Part shown: positions 33,584-42,639 of the stretch, piece by piece | Layout of the letters: each line of letters begins with the position of its first letter | Position numbering within the stretch: the stretch's first letter is position 1 | Assembly: GCF_036347135.1 (NCBI RefSeq) | Contig: NZ_CP108938.1 | Span: 8,246,001 to 8,310,000, forward strand | Source: Streptomyces sp. NBC_00775 | Lineage (GTDB): Bacteria; Actinomycetota; Actinomycetes; Streptomycetales; Streptomycetaceae | Direction of reading: 5' to 3' | Length of the DNA: 64,000 bases | Made by a program: the position numbers and the translations under genes | The notes under the pieces: generated by a model | Database searches by the model: none | Told to the model about the DNA's origin: nothing | What the model saw: the letters and a program-made list of their open reading frames with translations, nothing else

Positions 33584-35026
33584 CTAGGCGGTGGTCTTCG
33601 GCTTGGTGCCCGTGATCACGCATGCCGACACCAGCAGGGCGGCCAGCGCGATCAGCGAGCCGATGCCGAACGCGCGGGCCGCTCCGGCGGTGAGGATGTC
33701 GGACGGGGAGCCGTGCGCGTGCCGGGTCGCCGTGCCGAAGACCGTGACCAGGATGGCGAGGCCGAGGGTGCCGCCGAGCCACTGCAGGGTCTGCAGCAGA
33801 CCGGAGGCGGCGCCCGCCTCGCGCGGTTCGATGCCCGCGAGGATCGTCGCGTTGAGCGGCATGAAGCTCAGGCCGACGCCCACGCCCATCAGCAGCAGCG
33901 GCCCGAACAGGCCGGTCAGATAGCCGTCGCCGGGCTCCAGCCGCCACAGCCACCCGGCCGCGACGACCAGCAGGGCCATGCCGGTGAGCAGCACCGGCTT
34001 GGCGCCGAGCCGCCCGAGCAGCCGGGGCACGAATCGCACGACCGTGAACATCGCCAGGGTCATGGGCAGGAAGGCGAATCCCGCGCGGAGCGGGCTGTAG
34101 TCCAGGACCTGTTGGCAGATCAGGGTGAGGAAGTAGAAGGCGCCGAACATGCCGGCGGGCAGCAGCAGGACGCCCGCGTAACCGCCCGCGCGGTTGCGGC
34201 TGGCGAACAGGCGCAGCGGCATGATCGGCTGGTCCGCGCGGGACTCGATCAGGGCGAAGCCCACGAGCAGGGCCGCCGCCGCACTGAACCCGAGCTGCGC
34301 CTGGATGTCGCTCCAGCCCTCCTCCGAGACCCGGATGAACGCGTAGACCAGCGAGGTCATCCCGGCCGTGCCGGTGAGTGCCCCCGCCGCGTCGAAGCGG
34401 CCCGCGTGGCGCGGGGTCTCGGTGACGCGGCGGGGCAGGGCGACGGCGACCGAGACGCCGATCGGTACGTTGATCAGCAGGGCCCAGCGCCAGGACGCCC
34501 AGGAGGTGAGCATGCCGCCGAGCACCAGGCCGATGGAGGCGCCGATGCCCGCCATGGAGGAGTAGATGCCGAGGGCGTGGTGGCGGCGCGGGCCCTCCGG
34601 GAAGTTGGTGGTGATCAGGGCGAGGGTGCTGGGTGCGACGAGGGCGGCGCCCACGCCCTGGAGCGCGCGGGCCGCCAGCAGCCAGGCGTTTTCGGTGGCG
34701 AGACCGCCGAGCAGGGAGGAGGCGGCGAAGAGCAGGACGCCGACGGTGAGTGTACGGCGGCGGCCCGCGATGTCGCCGACCCGGCCGCCGAGGAGGAGTA
34801 GTCCGCCGAAGGCCAGCGTGTAGGCGTTGAGGACCCAGGAGAGACCGGTGCCGCTGAAGTCCAGGTCCTTCTGGATGTCGGGCAGGGCGACATTGACGAC
34901 CGTGGAGTCGACGCCGACCATCAGGTAGGCGGTGACGATGACGAGAAGGACGGTGCCGAGCCTGGCCGGGTGATCTTCCGCCGAGCGGGACGGGCTGGAG
35001 GTGGACGGTGCGGACGGGGTGGACAT
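33584..35026 (-). CDS. MFS drug exporter, 14-helix DHA2 type
   Basis: 480 residues, 14 predicted helices. Motif A-like GGRVGDIAGRRRTL after helix 2 and motif C-like GIGASIGLVLGGML in helix 5; VGVDSTVVNVALPDIQKDL is the DHA2 start. A proton-driven exporter of hydrophobic or cationic compounds in the inner membrane. Divergent from a TetR gene (35163) across 136 nt that hold a 15-bp inverted repeat, so it is probably repressed by it. Confidence 0.9.
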   Translation of the reverse strand: MSTPSAPSTSSPSRSAEDHPARLGTVLLVIVTAYLMVGVDSTVVNVALPDIQKDLDFSGTGLSWVLNAYTLAFGGLLLLGGRVGDIAGRRRTLTVGVLLFAASSLLGGLATENAWLLAARALQGVGAALVAPSTLALITTNFPEGPRRHHALGIYSSMAGIGASIGLVLGGMLTSWASWRWALLINVPIGVSVAVALPRRVTETPRHAGRFDAAGALTGTAGMTSLVYAFIRVSEEGWSDIQAQLGFSAAAALLVGFALIESRADQPIMPLRLFASRNRAGGYAGVLLLPAGMFGAFYFLTLICQQVLDYSPLRAGFAFLPMTLAMFTVVRFVPRLLGRLGAKPVLLTGMALLVVAAGWLWRLEPGDGYLTGLFGPLLLMGVGVGLSFMPLNATILAGIEPREAGAASGLLQTLQWLGGTLGLAILVTVFGTATRHAHGSPSDILTAGAARAFGIGSLIALAALLVSACVITGTKPKTTA

Positions 35027-35095
35027 GGGATGCTCCCTGTCTCGTGTCCCCGGTGAGTGGTGTGCGGGCAGCGCGAACTGCCCGCCACGATAAGC

Positions 35096-35142
35096 GGGGA
35101 CTGTCTCCGTTTAGTGCTCGGTAAGATACGGAGAGAGTCCCC
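35096..35142. promoter_or_regulatory. Inverted-repeat operator between MFS exporter and tetR
   Basis: GGGGACTGTCTCCGT (35096-35110) and ACGGAGAGAGTCCCC (35128-35142) are complementary in 14 of 15 positions with a 17-nt spacer. TAAGAT (35122-35127) in the spacer can be the -10 of tetR. Likely TetR binding site controlling both genes. Confidence 0.7.
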
Positions 35143-35162
35143 GGTTGGCAAGGAGTATCTGA

Positions 35163-35729
35163 ATGACGCAGGTCAAGCCGATGCGGGCGGATGCACGGCG
35201 GAACTATGAGCGGCTGCTCAAGGAGGCGGCGGTCGCCTTCGCCGAGCACGGGGAGAACGCCTCCCTCGACGACATCGCCAAGCGGGCCGGGGTGGGGTCA
35301 GGGACCCTCTACCGGCACTTTCCCACCCGGCGGGCCCTGCTGGAGGCCGTGTACGTGGACAGCATCGACGCGATCGCCGTGCGCGCGGACGAGATCGCGG
35401 CGGAGCTGCCACCCGGCGAGGCCCTGGTGGAGTGGCTGAACGAGCTGAGCGAGGGGATGATCCAGGTCCGCGGGCTCAAGACACTGCTCGGCTCGGCCGT
35501 CACCGACGGGAGTTCCGCCGTACTGACCGCGTGCGGGACCTCGGTGAAGGCCGCCGCCACCCGGCTGGTCGAGGCCGCTCAGCGGGAGGGGACCCTGCGG
35601 GCGGACGTGGAGCCGATCGAGGTGCTGCGGCTCGCGCACGGCGTGGCCACCGCGTCGGAACTGGCGAACGGGCAGGGGAAGCACATCCGCCGGTATCTCT
35701 CGCTGCTGACGGAGGGCTTGCGTCCGTAG
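35163..35729 (+). CDS. TetR-family regulator of the MFS exporter
   Basis: 188 residues. HTH at about 8-55 (ARRNYERLLKEAAVAFAEHG, LDDIAKRAGVGSGTLYRHF). The C-terminal SBD-like domain (ALVEWLNELSEGMIQVRGLK, GSAVTDGSSAVLTAC) matches the TetR group often found beside DHA2 exporters. AAGGAG seven nt before the ATG. Divergent from the exporter and next to the inverted repeat. Confidence 0.9.
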   Translation: MTQVKPMRADARRNYERLLKEAAVAFAEHGENASLDDIAKRAGVGSGTLYRHFPTRRALLEAVYVDSIDAIAVRADEIAAELPPGEALVEWLNELSEGMIQVRGLKTLLGSAVTDGSSAVLTACGTSVKAAATRLVEAAQREGTLRADVEPIEVLRLAHGVATASELANGQGKHIRRYLSLLTEGLRP

Positions 35730-35747
35730 GAGGCCGGAACATGAAGC

Positions 35748-35780
35748 ACGGCGGTGGTGACCTCAAGTCCCCACCGCCGT
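35748..35780. terminator. Hairpin between tetR and the convergent TerD gene
   Basis: ACGGCGGTGG (35748-35757) pairs with CCACCGCCGT (35771-35780), loop 13 nt. Probably bidirectional. Confidence 0.7.
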
Positions 35781-35809
35781 CTGCCTCTTGCGTGCCTCCG
35801 TGCGAACGG

Positions 35810-37024
35810 TCAGAGCGCTTGGGCCGCCGGCTTCACCATGCCGCGGACCGTGCGGGACTTCACGAAGTCGCCCAGGGCCGTCATCTCCCACTCACCGGAG
35901 AACTGCTTGATCATCTTGGCCATCATCACGCCGGTCTGGGGCTCGGCGTTGGTGAGGTCGAAGCGGACCAGTTCCTCGCCGGTGGCGGCATCCAGCAGTC
36001 GGCAGTAGGCCTTGGCGACCTCGGTGAACTTCTGGCCGGAGAAGGAGTTGACCGTGAAGACCAGGCCGGTGACGTCCTGGGGGAGGCGGCCGAGGTCCAC
36101 GACGATCACCTCGTCGTCGCCGCCGCCCTCGCCCGTGAGGTTGTCGCCGGAGTGCTTGATCGCGCCGTTCACGATGGAGAGCTTGCCGAAGTAGCAGCTG
36201 TCGATGTGGTTGCGCTGCGGGCCGTACGCGATGACCGAGGCGTCCAGGTCGATGTCCTTGCCGCGGTACGCGGGCTCCCAGCCGAGGCCCATCTTGACCT
36301 GGGAGAGGAGCGGGCGGCCGCCCTTGACCAGGGAGACGGTCTGGTTCTTCTGGAGGCTCACCCGGCCCTTGTCCAGGTTGATCTTTCCGGAGGCTGCGGG
36401 CGCGGGGGCGGCGGCGGGCGCCGGGGGTGCGGGCGGGGCCGGCGGGGCGGTGAGGCGGGGGTCCAGCGGCGGGGGCGGGGTTACGGGGGCCTGGACCGGG
36501 GGTGCGACAGGGGTCGGCGCCGGCTCCTCCACCGAGACGCCGAAGTCCGTGGCGATGCCCGCGAGGCCGTTCGCGTAGCCCTGGCCGACGGCTCGGGCCT
36601 TCCACGCGCCGTTGCGGAGGTAGATTTCGACGATCACCAGGGCCGTCTCGGTGCCGAGCTGCGGTGGGGTGAACGTCGCCAATACCGCGCTGTCGGTCGC
36701 GTTGCGGATCGTGGCGGTGGGTTCGATGCCCTGGAAGGTCTGGCCCGGTGCGTCCGGGCTTGCGGTGACGACGATCTTCTCGATGCCCGGGGGGACGGCG
36801 GTTGTGTCGACCGTGATCGCGTCCGGGGCGGTGCCGCCGCCCGAGCGGTAGGTGACGCCGGGGCCCGCGGGCTGGTTGTAGAAGATGAAGTCGTCGTCGG
36901 AGCGCACCTTGCCGTCGGCGGTGAGCAGCAGGCCCGATACGTCGAGCCGCACCGGGGCGGCGACGTCCACCGTCACGTGGGTGACGGGGAGAGGGATGTT
37001 CGAGCCGGGGGTCATAGCTGTCAT
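35810..37024 (-). CDS. Double TerD-domain protein
   Basis: 404 residues. Domain 1 (about 10-165) contains VRSDDDFIFYNQP and VTASPDAPGQTFQGI. A Pro/Ala linker (about 168-220) separates domain 2 (about 222-404) with LLSQVKMGLGWEP, DLDASVIAYG, HSGDNLTGEGGGDDEVIVVD and FTVNSFSGQKF. The Asp clusters are the Ca2+ sites of TerD proteins from tellurite/stress (ter) operons. ATG 37024 or 37015 (MTPGS) are both possible; the ribosome site is weak. It stands alone, without other ter genes in the window. Confidence 0.88.
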   Translation of the reverse strand: MTAMTPGSNIPLPVTHVTVDVAAPVRLDVSGLLLTADGKVRSDDDFIFYNQPAGPGVTYRSGGGTAPDAITVDTTAVPPGIEKIVVTASPDAPGQTFQGIEPTATIRNATDSAVLATFTPPQLGTETALVIVEIYLRNGAWKARAVGQGYANGLAGIATDFGVSVEEPAPTPVAPPVQAPVTPPPPLDPRLTAPPAPPAPPAPAAAPAPAASGKINLDKGRVSLQKNQTVSLVKGGRPLLSQVKMGLGWEPAYRGKDIDLDASVIAYGPQRNHIDSCYFGKLSIVNGAIKHSGDNLTGEGGGDDEVIVVDLGRLPQDVTGLVFTVNSFSGQKFTEVAKAYCRLLDAATGEELVRFDLTNAEPQTGVMMAKMIKQFSGEWEMTALGDFVKSRTVRGMVKPAAQAL

Positions 37025-37092
37025 GCCTGAGGTAACGAGCGGGGCCGCTTTACCGTTCCCTTACCCAAGGATGAGTCTGAGGAGGGCCTTTT

Positions 37093-37308
37093 CGCCCCCG
37101 CCGCCCCTACCCGTCCCATCCCCAGGGGCTCTGCCCCTTCGACCCCGATCGGTTGTGTGTCGTCTGCGGGTGGGTGGGGGCTGGTCCAAAAGATTGCGCA
37201 GTTCCCCGCGCCCCTAAAAGGGGCGCGGGGAACTGCGCAATCTTTTAGGGGGGTCTGGGGGCGCAGCCCCCAGGAACGGGATGGGACGGGTAGGGGCGGC
37301 GGGGGCGA
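37093..37308. repeat. Dispersed palindromic repeat element, copy 1
   Basis: A 216-bp composite. Its outer arms CGCCCCCGCCGCCCCTACCC (from 37093) and the complementary stretch ending at 37307 flank a perfect 27-bp palindrome (37188-37246). The part 37220-37308 recurs almost unchanged at 46200-46286. Element type familiar from Streptomyces intergenic regions. Confidence 0.75.
37188..37246. terminator. Perfect 27-bp palindrome (hairpin)
   Basis: 37188-37214 pairs with 37220-37246 without mismatch; loop TAAAA. The stem ends in AAAA/TTTT, so it can act as an intrinsic terminator in both directions, here after the polyol operon (minus strand). Confidence 0.75.
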
Positions 37309-37315
37309 CAAAGGC

Positions 37316-38305
37316 TTACGGCACCACGACTATCTTGCGGCCCACGCCAGATGCGAACTGTTCCAGTGCCTGGGGATAGCTCGTCAGGGGGAGGCGGTCG
37401 CTGATGAAGACGGAGGGGTCCAGAACACCCGTGGCGAAGAGCTCCGCCGCACGTTCGAAGCTGTGCAGGACCGCCATCGAACCGGTGATAGTGATCTCCT
37501 GGTTGTAGATGCGGTACGGGTCGATCGTCACCCGCGTCGCGTAGTCGGCGACGCCGAACTGGAGGAAGGTGCCGGCCTTGGCGACCCGGTCGAGGCCGTC
37601 CTGGATCGCCGCGGCGTTGCCCGTCGCGTCGATGACCAGGTCCCAGCCCTGCGGGCGGTCCAGCTCGTCCGGGTTCGCCGCCGAGGCGGAGGCGCCGAGC
37701 AGCTGCGCGGTGGCCAGTCGCTGCGGGTTGAGATCCACGATGTCCACGCTCGCGGCGCCGGTGCGCTTGGCGAGCTCCAGCATCATGAGGCCCATCGTTC
37801 CGGAGCCGTAGATCAGGACGTGCGCGCCGAGGCGGGAGTTCAGGACGTCGTAGCCGCGTACCGCGCAGGAGAGCGGTTCGACGAGTGCCGCGTCCTGGGT
37901 GCGGACGTGGTCCGGGAGCCTGACGCAATTCGCCACGGGGGCGGTCGCGTACTGGGCGGCGCCGCCCGCCGTCGTCACGCCGATCGCCGCCCAGCGCTCG
38001 CAGAGGTTGTTGTGGCCCGTACGGCAGTACCGGCACTCGTAGCAGTAGAGGGAGGGGTCGACCGCCACTCGGTCGCCGATCGAGAGTTCGGTGACCTGGG
38101 TGCCCACCCCGACCACCTCGCCCGCGAACTCGTGGCCCGGCACGATCGGCAGCTTGGGGGCGAACTCGCCCTGGAGGATGTGCAGATCGGTGCCGCAGAG
38201 GCCGCAGGCGGCGACCTCGACGACGACCTCGCGGGGGCCCGGCGTCGGGTCCGGGACCTCGGTGACGACGGCGCGGCCCACGGACTCGATGACGGCGGCC
38301 TTCAT
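37316..38305 (-). CDS. Zinc-dependent polyol/sorbitol-type dehydrogenase
   Basis: 329 residues, medium-chain dehydrogenase. Catalytic zinc region ACGLCGTDLHI and GHEFAGEVVGVG; structural zinc C-x2-C-x2-C-x7-C in CYECRYCRTGHNNLC; nucleotide-binding IYGSGTMGLMMLEL; NAD preference suggested by VDIVDLNPQ. Last gene of a minus-strand operon with an ABC importer of the polyol type, so it probably oxidises the imported sugar alcohol. Its ATG overlaps the upstream permease stop by four bases. Confidence 0.88.
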   Translation of the reverse strand: MKAAVIESVGRAVVTEVPDPTPGPREVVVEVAACGLCGTDLHILQGEFAPKLPIVPGHEFAGEVVGVGTQVTELSIGDRVAVDPSLYCYECRYCRTGHNNLCERWAAIGVTTAGGAAQYATAPVANCVRLPDHVRTQDAALVEPLSCAVRGYDVLNSRLGAHVLIYGSGTMGLMMLELAKRTGAASVDIVDLNPQRLATAQLLGASASAANPDELDRPQGWDLVIDATGNAAAIQDGLDRVAKAGTFLQFGVADYATRVTIDPYRIYNQEITITGSMAVLHSFERAAELFATGVLDPSVFISDRLPLTSYPQALEQFASGVGRKIVVVP

Positions 38306-39165
38306 TTCACGGCTCCCAAGGACAGGCCCTGGACCAACTTGTCCTGGGCGGCGAACCCCGCGGCGAGCACCGGCAGGGAGATGACGAGCGACGCGGCGCA
38401 CACCTTGGCCAGGAACAGGCCCTGGCTGGTGATGAAGCCGGTCAGGAAGACGGGGGCCGTCTCGGCGGCGACACCCGTCAGCACGCGGGCGAAGAGGAGT
38501 TCGTTCCAGCTGAAGATGAAGCAGATCAGGGCCGTGGCGGCGATGCCCGGCAGGGCTATGGGGGCGACCACGCGGGCGAGGATCGTGGGGAGCCTCGCGC
38601 CGTCTATCTGGGCCGCCTCGATGACCGCCACCGGGACCTCGGCGAGGAACGACTGCATCATCCACACCGCGATCGGCAGGTTCATGGAGGTGTAGAGGAT
38701 GACCAGGAGCCAGATGTTGTCCAGCATGTGCGTGTTCTTCGCGAAGAGGTAGATCGGGAGAAGCCCCGCTACCACCGGCAGCATCTTTGTCGACAGGAAG
38801 AAGAACAGGACGTCCGTCCACTTCTTCACCGGGCGGATCGAGAGCGCGTACGCCGCCGGGAAGGCCAGGAGGAGGACGCAGATCGTCGAGACCGTCGACG
38901 CCACCGTCGAGTTGATCAGCGCGGGCCACGGGCTCGCTCCGCCTCCCGTGCCGAAGAACTCGCGGTAGCCGTCCAGGGTGAGGGCGGCGCCGAAGGACGG
39001 CGGGTTGGTCGCCGCGTCCGACTCCGAGTGGAACGACGTCAGGGCCATCCAGGCGATGGGGAGGAAGAAGACGATCCCGGCCAGCCAGGCCACCAGGCCG
39101 AGGCTCGCGCCCCGGCTTCCCCGGCCTTCTCGGCGGGCACGGACGCGTACGGCGATGTCGCTCAT
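38302..39165 (-). CDS. ABC transporter permease, carbohydrate type (MalG-like)
   Basis: 287 residues, six helices. The cytoplasmic EAA loop reads EAAQIDGARLPTILARVVAP. Second permease of the sorbitol/mannitol-type system. Overlaps the first permease's stop and the dehydrogenase start (four bases each), so the four genes are tightly coupled. No ATPase gene is present; a shared MsiK-type ATPase is usual in Streptomyces. Confidence 0.9.
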   Translation of the reverse strand: MSDIAVRVRARREGRGSRGASLGLVAWLAGIVFFLPIAWMALTSFHSESDAATNPPSFGAALTLDGYREFFGTGGGASPWPALINSTVASTVSTICVLLLAFPAAYALSIRPVKKWTDVLFFFLSTKMLPVVAGLLPIYLFAKNTHMLDNIWLLVILYTSMNLPIAVWMMQSFLAEVPVAVIEAAQIDGARLPTILARVVAPIALPGIAATALICFIFSWNELLFARVLTGVAAETAPVFLTGFITSQGLFLAKVCAASLVISLPVLAAGFAAQDKLVQGLSLGAVK

Positions 39166-40100
39166 GCGCGGGACACCTCCTCGCGGAACAGGGACGACAC
39201 GACGCGGAGCGCGAAGGTCGCGATGATGATCGAGCCGATGACGACCAGGACGCCCGCGGCCGAGGCGAGGCCGTTCTCGTGGGCCTGGTAGAAGCTCTGG
39301 TAGACGGTGTAGGGGAGGTTCGCCGTGCCCAGGCCGCCGGACGTGAGGGTGAAGACCGCGTCGAAGTTCTGGACGATGTAGATCGAGCCCAGGAGCGCGC
39401 CCAGTTCCAGGTAGCGGCGCAGGTGGGGGAGGGTCAGATGGCGGAAGACCTGCCAGTCGCTCGCGCCGTCCACCCGGGCCGCCTCGATCTGTTCGTGGGA
39501 GCGGCTCTGCAGTCCGGCCAGCAGGATCAGCATCATGAACGGCGTCCACTGCCAGACCAGGGAGGCCTCGACCGCGAGCAGCGGGGTGTTCGAGATCCAG
39601 TCGGGCTGTGGTCCGCCCACGTAGTGCAACAACCCATTGAGCAGGCCGTATTCAGGGTTGTAGAGCACATGCTTCCAGAGCAGCGCCGCCGCCACCGGGA
39701 CCACCAGGAAGGGGGCGATGAGGAGGGTGCGGACGATGCCCCGGCCGCGGAACTTCCGGTCCAGGAGCAGGGCCAGACCCAGGCCCAGGATCAGGCTGAC
39801 CAGGACCACGGTCACGGTCAGCAGGATCGTCGTCCAGACCGAGTGGCGCAGGTCCGCGTCGGTGAGTACGTCCGAGTAGTTGCCGAAGCCCGTGAAGTGG
39901 CGGGCGTTCGGGTAGAGGGCGTTCCAGTCGAAGAAGGAGATCACCAGCGTGGCCACGAAGGGGAGCTGGGTCACGGCGATCATGAAGATCAGGGCGGGGA
40001 GGAGCGGGGCGCGGGTGGCCCAGGCGCGCAGTCGGCCGGAGGGCCTGCGGGTGGCGCGTACCGATGTGGTGGCCATCGGGGCTGTCGTCGCTGCGGTCAT
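39162..40100 (-). CDS. ABC transporter permease, carbohydrate type (MalF-like)
   Basis: 312 residues with six helices; EAA loop EAARVDGASDWQVFRHLTLP. ATG at 40100 overlaps the stop of the binding-protein gene by four bases. With the other permease it should form the membrane channel of the polyol importer. Confidence 0.9.
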   Translation of the reverse strand: MTAATTAPMATTSVRATRRPSGRLRAWATRAPLLPALIFMIAVTQLPFVATLVISFFDWNALYPNARHFTGFGNYSDVLTDADLRHSVWTTILLTVTVVLVSLILGLGLALLLDRKFRGRGIVRTLLIAPFLVVPVAAALLWKHVLYNPEYGLLNGLLHYVGGPQPDWISNTPLLAVEASLVWQWTPFMMLILLAGLQSRSHEQIEAARVDGASDWQVFRHLTLPHLRRYLELGALLGSIYIVQNFDAVFTLTSGGLGTANLPYTVYQSFYQAHENGLASAAGVLVVIGSIIIATFALRVVSSLFREEVSRA

Positions 40101-41467
40101 CGTCCCTCGTACTCCTTGGAGATCTTCTCGGCGAGTTTCTGGGACTTCCTCAGGGCCGAGTCGACGGACTGGCGTCCGGCGATGGCCGCGCTGATCTCCT
40201 GCGAGACCTTGGTGCCGAGATCGGTGAACTCGGGGATGCCGACGAACTGGATGCCGGGCGCGGGTCGCGGCTGTACCCCCGGGTCGCGGGGCCGGGCTCC
40301 CTCGATGGCCTCGCGGGTCATGTCCTGGAAGGCCGCGGCCTCCTTGCGGTAGGCGGCGTTCGTGTACGTCGAGGCGCGCTTGCCCGCCGGGACGTTGGAC
40401 CAGCCGGTCGTGTCCCCGACCAGCTGCTCGTACTGCTTGCTGGAGGCCCAGGAGATGAACTTCCAGGCCTTGTCCGAGTTGTGGGAGGCCTTCTGCAGGC
40501 CCCACGCCCAGGTGTAGAGCCAGCCGGAGGACTTGGTCTTCTCGACCGGCGCGGGTACGTAGCCGAGCTTGCCCTTGACCGGGGAGTCGGCCGCCTCCAG
40601 CAGGCCCGCGGCGGATGTGGCGTCGTACCACATGGCCGTCTTGCCCTGCGTCATGTTGTTGAGGCACTCGGCGAAGCCGGACTGGGCGGCGCCGGACTCG
40701 CCGTGCCGCCGCACGAGGTCTACGTAGAACTTCGTCGCCTTTTCAAACTCGGGGGAGTCAAGGCGCGCCTTCCAGTTCTTGTCGAACCAGGTGCCGCCGA
40801 AGGTGTTCACGACGGTGGTGAGCGGTGCCATGAGTTCGCCCCAGCCCGGCAGGCCGCGCAGGCAGATGCCCCGCATGTCGGACTCGGCGCCGTCGACCTC
40901 GGCGGCGAGCTCGCCCACCTGCTCCCAGGTGGGATGCGCGGGCATCGTCAGGCCCTTCTTGGCGAACACGTCCTTGCGGTACATCAGGAAGGACGATTCG
41001 CCGTAGAAGGGCTGCCCGTAGAGCTTCCCGTCGTCGGCCGTCAGGGACTGCCGCATGGGGGTGAGGATGTCCTGCTCGTCGTACCCGCTGTCCTGGCGTA
41101 CGTACGAGTCCATCTCGTGCAGCCAGCCGTTCCTGGCGTAGATCGGTATCTCGTAGTTGGACAGTGTGGCGACGTCGTACTGGCCCGCCTGGTTGGCGAA
41201 GTCCTGGCTGATCTTGTCGCGGACGTCGTTCTCCGGCAGGACGGTGAAGTTCACCTTGATGCCGGTCTCTTTGGTGAAGTGGGCCTTGGTGAGCTTCTGC
41301 AACTCCACCATCTGGGGGTTGTTGACCATCAGGACGTTGATGGAGTTGCCTCCGGAGCCCGCGCCGCCCGCTCCGGTCCAGCATCCGGAGAGCAGCGGGG
41401 TGAGCAGCGTCCCTGCGGCGGCCGCGGCGAGCAGTGCGCGCGGCCTCCGTCGGCTCGGGGTTCGCAT
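40097..41467 (-). CDS. ABC sugar-binding lipoprotein, sorbitol/mannitol (SmoE) type
   Basis: 456 residues. Lipoprotein signal with lipobox LLSGC (Cys about residue 28), so it is anchored outside the membrane. Family 1 solute-binding fold: NVLMVNNPQMVELQKLTKAH, YDVATLSNYEIP and QGKTAMWYDATSAAGLLE, similar to polyol binding proteins. First structural gene of the transport operon. The preceding 126 nt contain a 15-bp tandem repeat. The exact polyol is not decided by sequence. Confidence 0.88.
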   Translation of the reverse strand: MRTPSRRRPRALLAAAAAGTLLTPLLSGCWTGAGGAGSGGNSINVLMVNNPQMVELQKLTKAHFTKETGIKVNFTVLPENDVRDKISQDFANQAGQYDVATLSNYEIPIYARNGWLHEMDSYVRQDSGYDEQDILTPMRQSLTADDGKLYGQPFYGESSFLMYRKDVFAKKGLTMPAHPTWEQVGELAAEVDGAESDMRGICLRGLPGWGELMAPLTTVVNTFGGTWFDKNWKARLDSPEFEKATKFYVDLVRRHGESGAAQSGFAECLNNMTQGKTAMWYDATSAAGLLEAADSPVKGKLGYVPAPVEKTKSSGWLYTWAWGLQKASHNSDKAWKFISWASSKQYEQLVGDTTGWSNVPAGKRASTYTNAAYRKEAAAFQDMTREAIEGARPRDPGVQPRPAPGIQFVGIPEFTDLGTKVSQEISAAIAGRQSVDSALRKSQKLAEKISKEYEGR

Positions 41468-41547
41468 GGATCACTCCTGGACGTATGGGGAGAAATAGGG
41501 GTGTGTTGGGGCGTGGGGGTGCCCTACGGAGTACGTGAGTTGGGTTT

Positions 41548-41577
41548 CCGGACGCTATGGAACCGGACGCTATGGAA
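41548..41577. repeat. Perfect 15-bp tandem repeat before the polyol operon
   Basis: CCGGACGCTATGGAA at 41548-41562 and again at 41563-41577. It lies between the DeoR gene and the binding-protein gene; possible DeoR site. Confidence 0.7.
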
Positions 41578-41593
41578 GTGGTGGGTTGGGTTG

Positions 41594-42373
41594 TCAGACT
41601 CGGATGACCTGCGGGCCCTGGAGTGAGTAGCGGTGTGCCTCGGACGCCGGGAGCAGCGTGCTCGTGACGATCGCCTCCAGGGAGCTGATGTCGGCGAAAC
41701 GGCAGAAGCTGACCGCGCCGAACTTGGTGTGCACGCCCGCGAAGACCGTGCGCCGGGAGGCCCGGATCGCCTGTGCCTTGACCTCGCTGACCGCCGGGTC
41801 GGGGGTGGTGAGGCCGTGTTCGCGGGAGATGCCGTTGGCGCCGATGTACGCCAGGTCGATGACGAAGCCGGCGAGCATCTTCGTCGTCCAGTGGTCCACG
41901 GTCGCGAGCGTGCCGGGGCGGACCCGGCCGCCGAGCAGCAGGACGCTGGTGTGGTCGGCCTCGGCGAGCGCGCCCGCCGTGGCCAGGGACGCGGTGACCA
42001 CGGTCAGCGGGCGGTCCCTGGGCAGTGCCTCGGCGATGAGCTGGGGAGTGAACCCCTCGTCGACGAAGACCGTCTCGGCGTCCCCGAGCAGCTCGGCGGC
42101 CGCGGCGGCGATCCGGCGCTTCTCGGGCACATGGCTCGTGGTGCGGAAGGCGAGCGTCGTCTCGAAGCCGGCGCTCTCCACGGGATAGGCGCCGCCGTGC
42201 GTGCGGCGCACCAGACCGTGGTCCTCCAGGGTGCGCAGATCGCGCCGTACGGTCTCCTTCGCGACGCCCAGCTCGGCGGCGAGCACGGTGACGTCGACCG
42301 ATCCCGTGCGGCGCGCGGCCCGGACGATCTCGCGCTGTCGTTCCTCCGCCGTCATCGCCGTCATGGTCGTCAC
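41594..42373 (-). CDS. DeoR/GlpR-family regulator of the polyol operon
   Basis: 259 residues from GTG 42373 (ATG 42364 or 42355 also possible). The DeoR helix-turn-helix is at about 8-60 (AEERQREIVRAARRTGSVDV, AELGVAKETVRRDLRTLEDH), and the sugar-phosphate-sensing domain has FVDEGFTPQLIAEAL and AYIGANGISREHGLTTPD. It precedes the transporter genes on the same strand, so it probably represses them and is relieved by a phosphorylated polyol. Confidence 0.9.
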   Translation of the reverse strand: MTTMTAMTAEERQREIVRAARRTGSVDVTVLAAELGVAKETVRRDLRTLEDHGLVRRTHGGAYPVESAGFETTLAFRTTSHVPEKRRIAAAAAELLGDAETVFVDEGFTPQLIAEALPRDRPLTVVTASLATAGALAEADHTSVLLLGGRVRPGTLATVDHWTTKMLAGFVIDLAYIGANGISREHGLTTPDPAVSEVKAQAIRASRRTVFAGVHTKFGAVSFCRFADISSLEAIVTSTLLPASEAHRYSLQGPQVIRV

Positions 42374-42575
42374 CTGCTCCCTCGCGCTCCGTCGCGCACT
42401 GCCCGTTCGGGCCCTGTGCGGCCCTTGAGGGAAGTTCTACAGCGGGTATCGGCCACTGACCAGGCCTGTTGCGTGCCCGATGGTGCCCGGCTGTGCCCGT
42501 TTCGCGGTGCGGGTGCCCGCGGCGGACCTGGGGCGGAGTCGAGGGGGAGGTGGGATCGGGCAGGGTTCGTGCCCG

Positions 42576-42619
42576 AACACGGGAGCGGGCGGGCCCGTTC
42601 GGTGCCCGCCCGCCGTGTT
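42576..42619 (-). terminator. Hairpin downstream of uronate dehydrogenase
   Basis: AACACGG (42576-42582) with CCGTGTT (42613-42619), and inner CGGGCGGGC (42586-42594) with GCCCGCCCG (42604-42612). It begins 20 nt beyond the stop. Confidence 0.65.
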
Positions 42620-42639
42620 TTCCGGTTCTCGCCGCGCTG

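Noticed and set aside
32553..35249. Very long minus-strand frame over acdS and the MFS gene
   Set aside because: Arg/Pro-rich shadow of the real genes; codon third-position bias belongs to the other frames.
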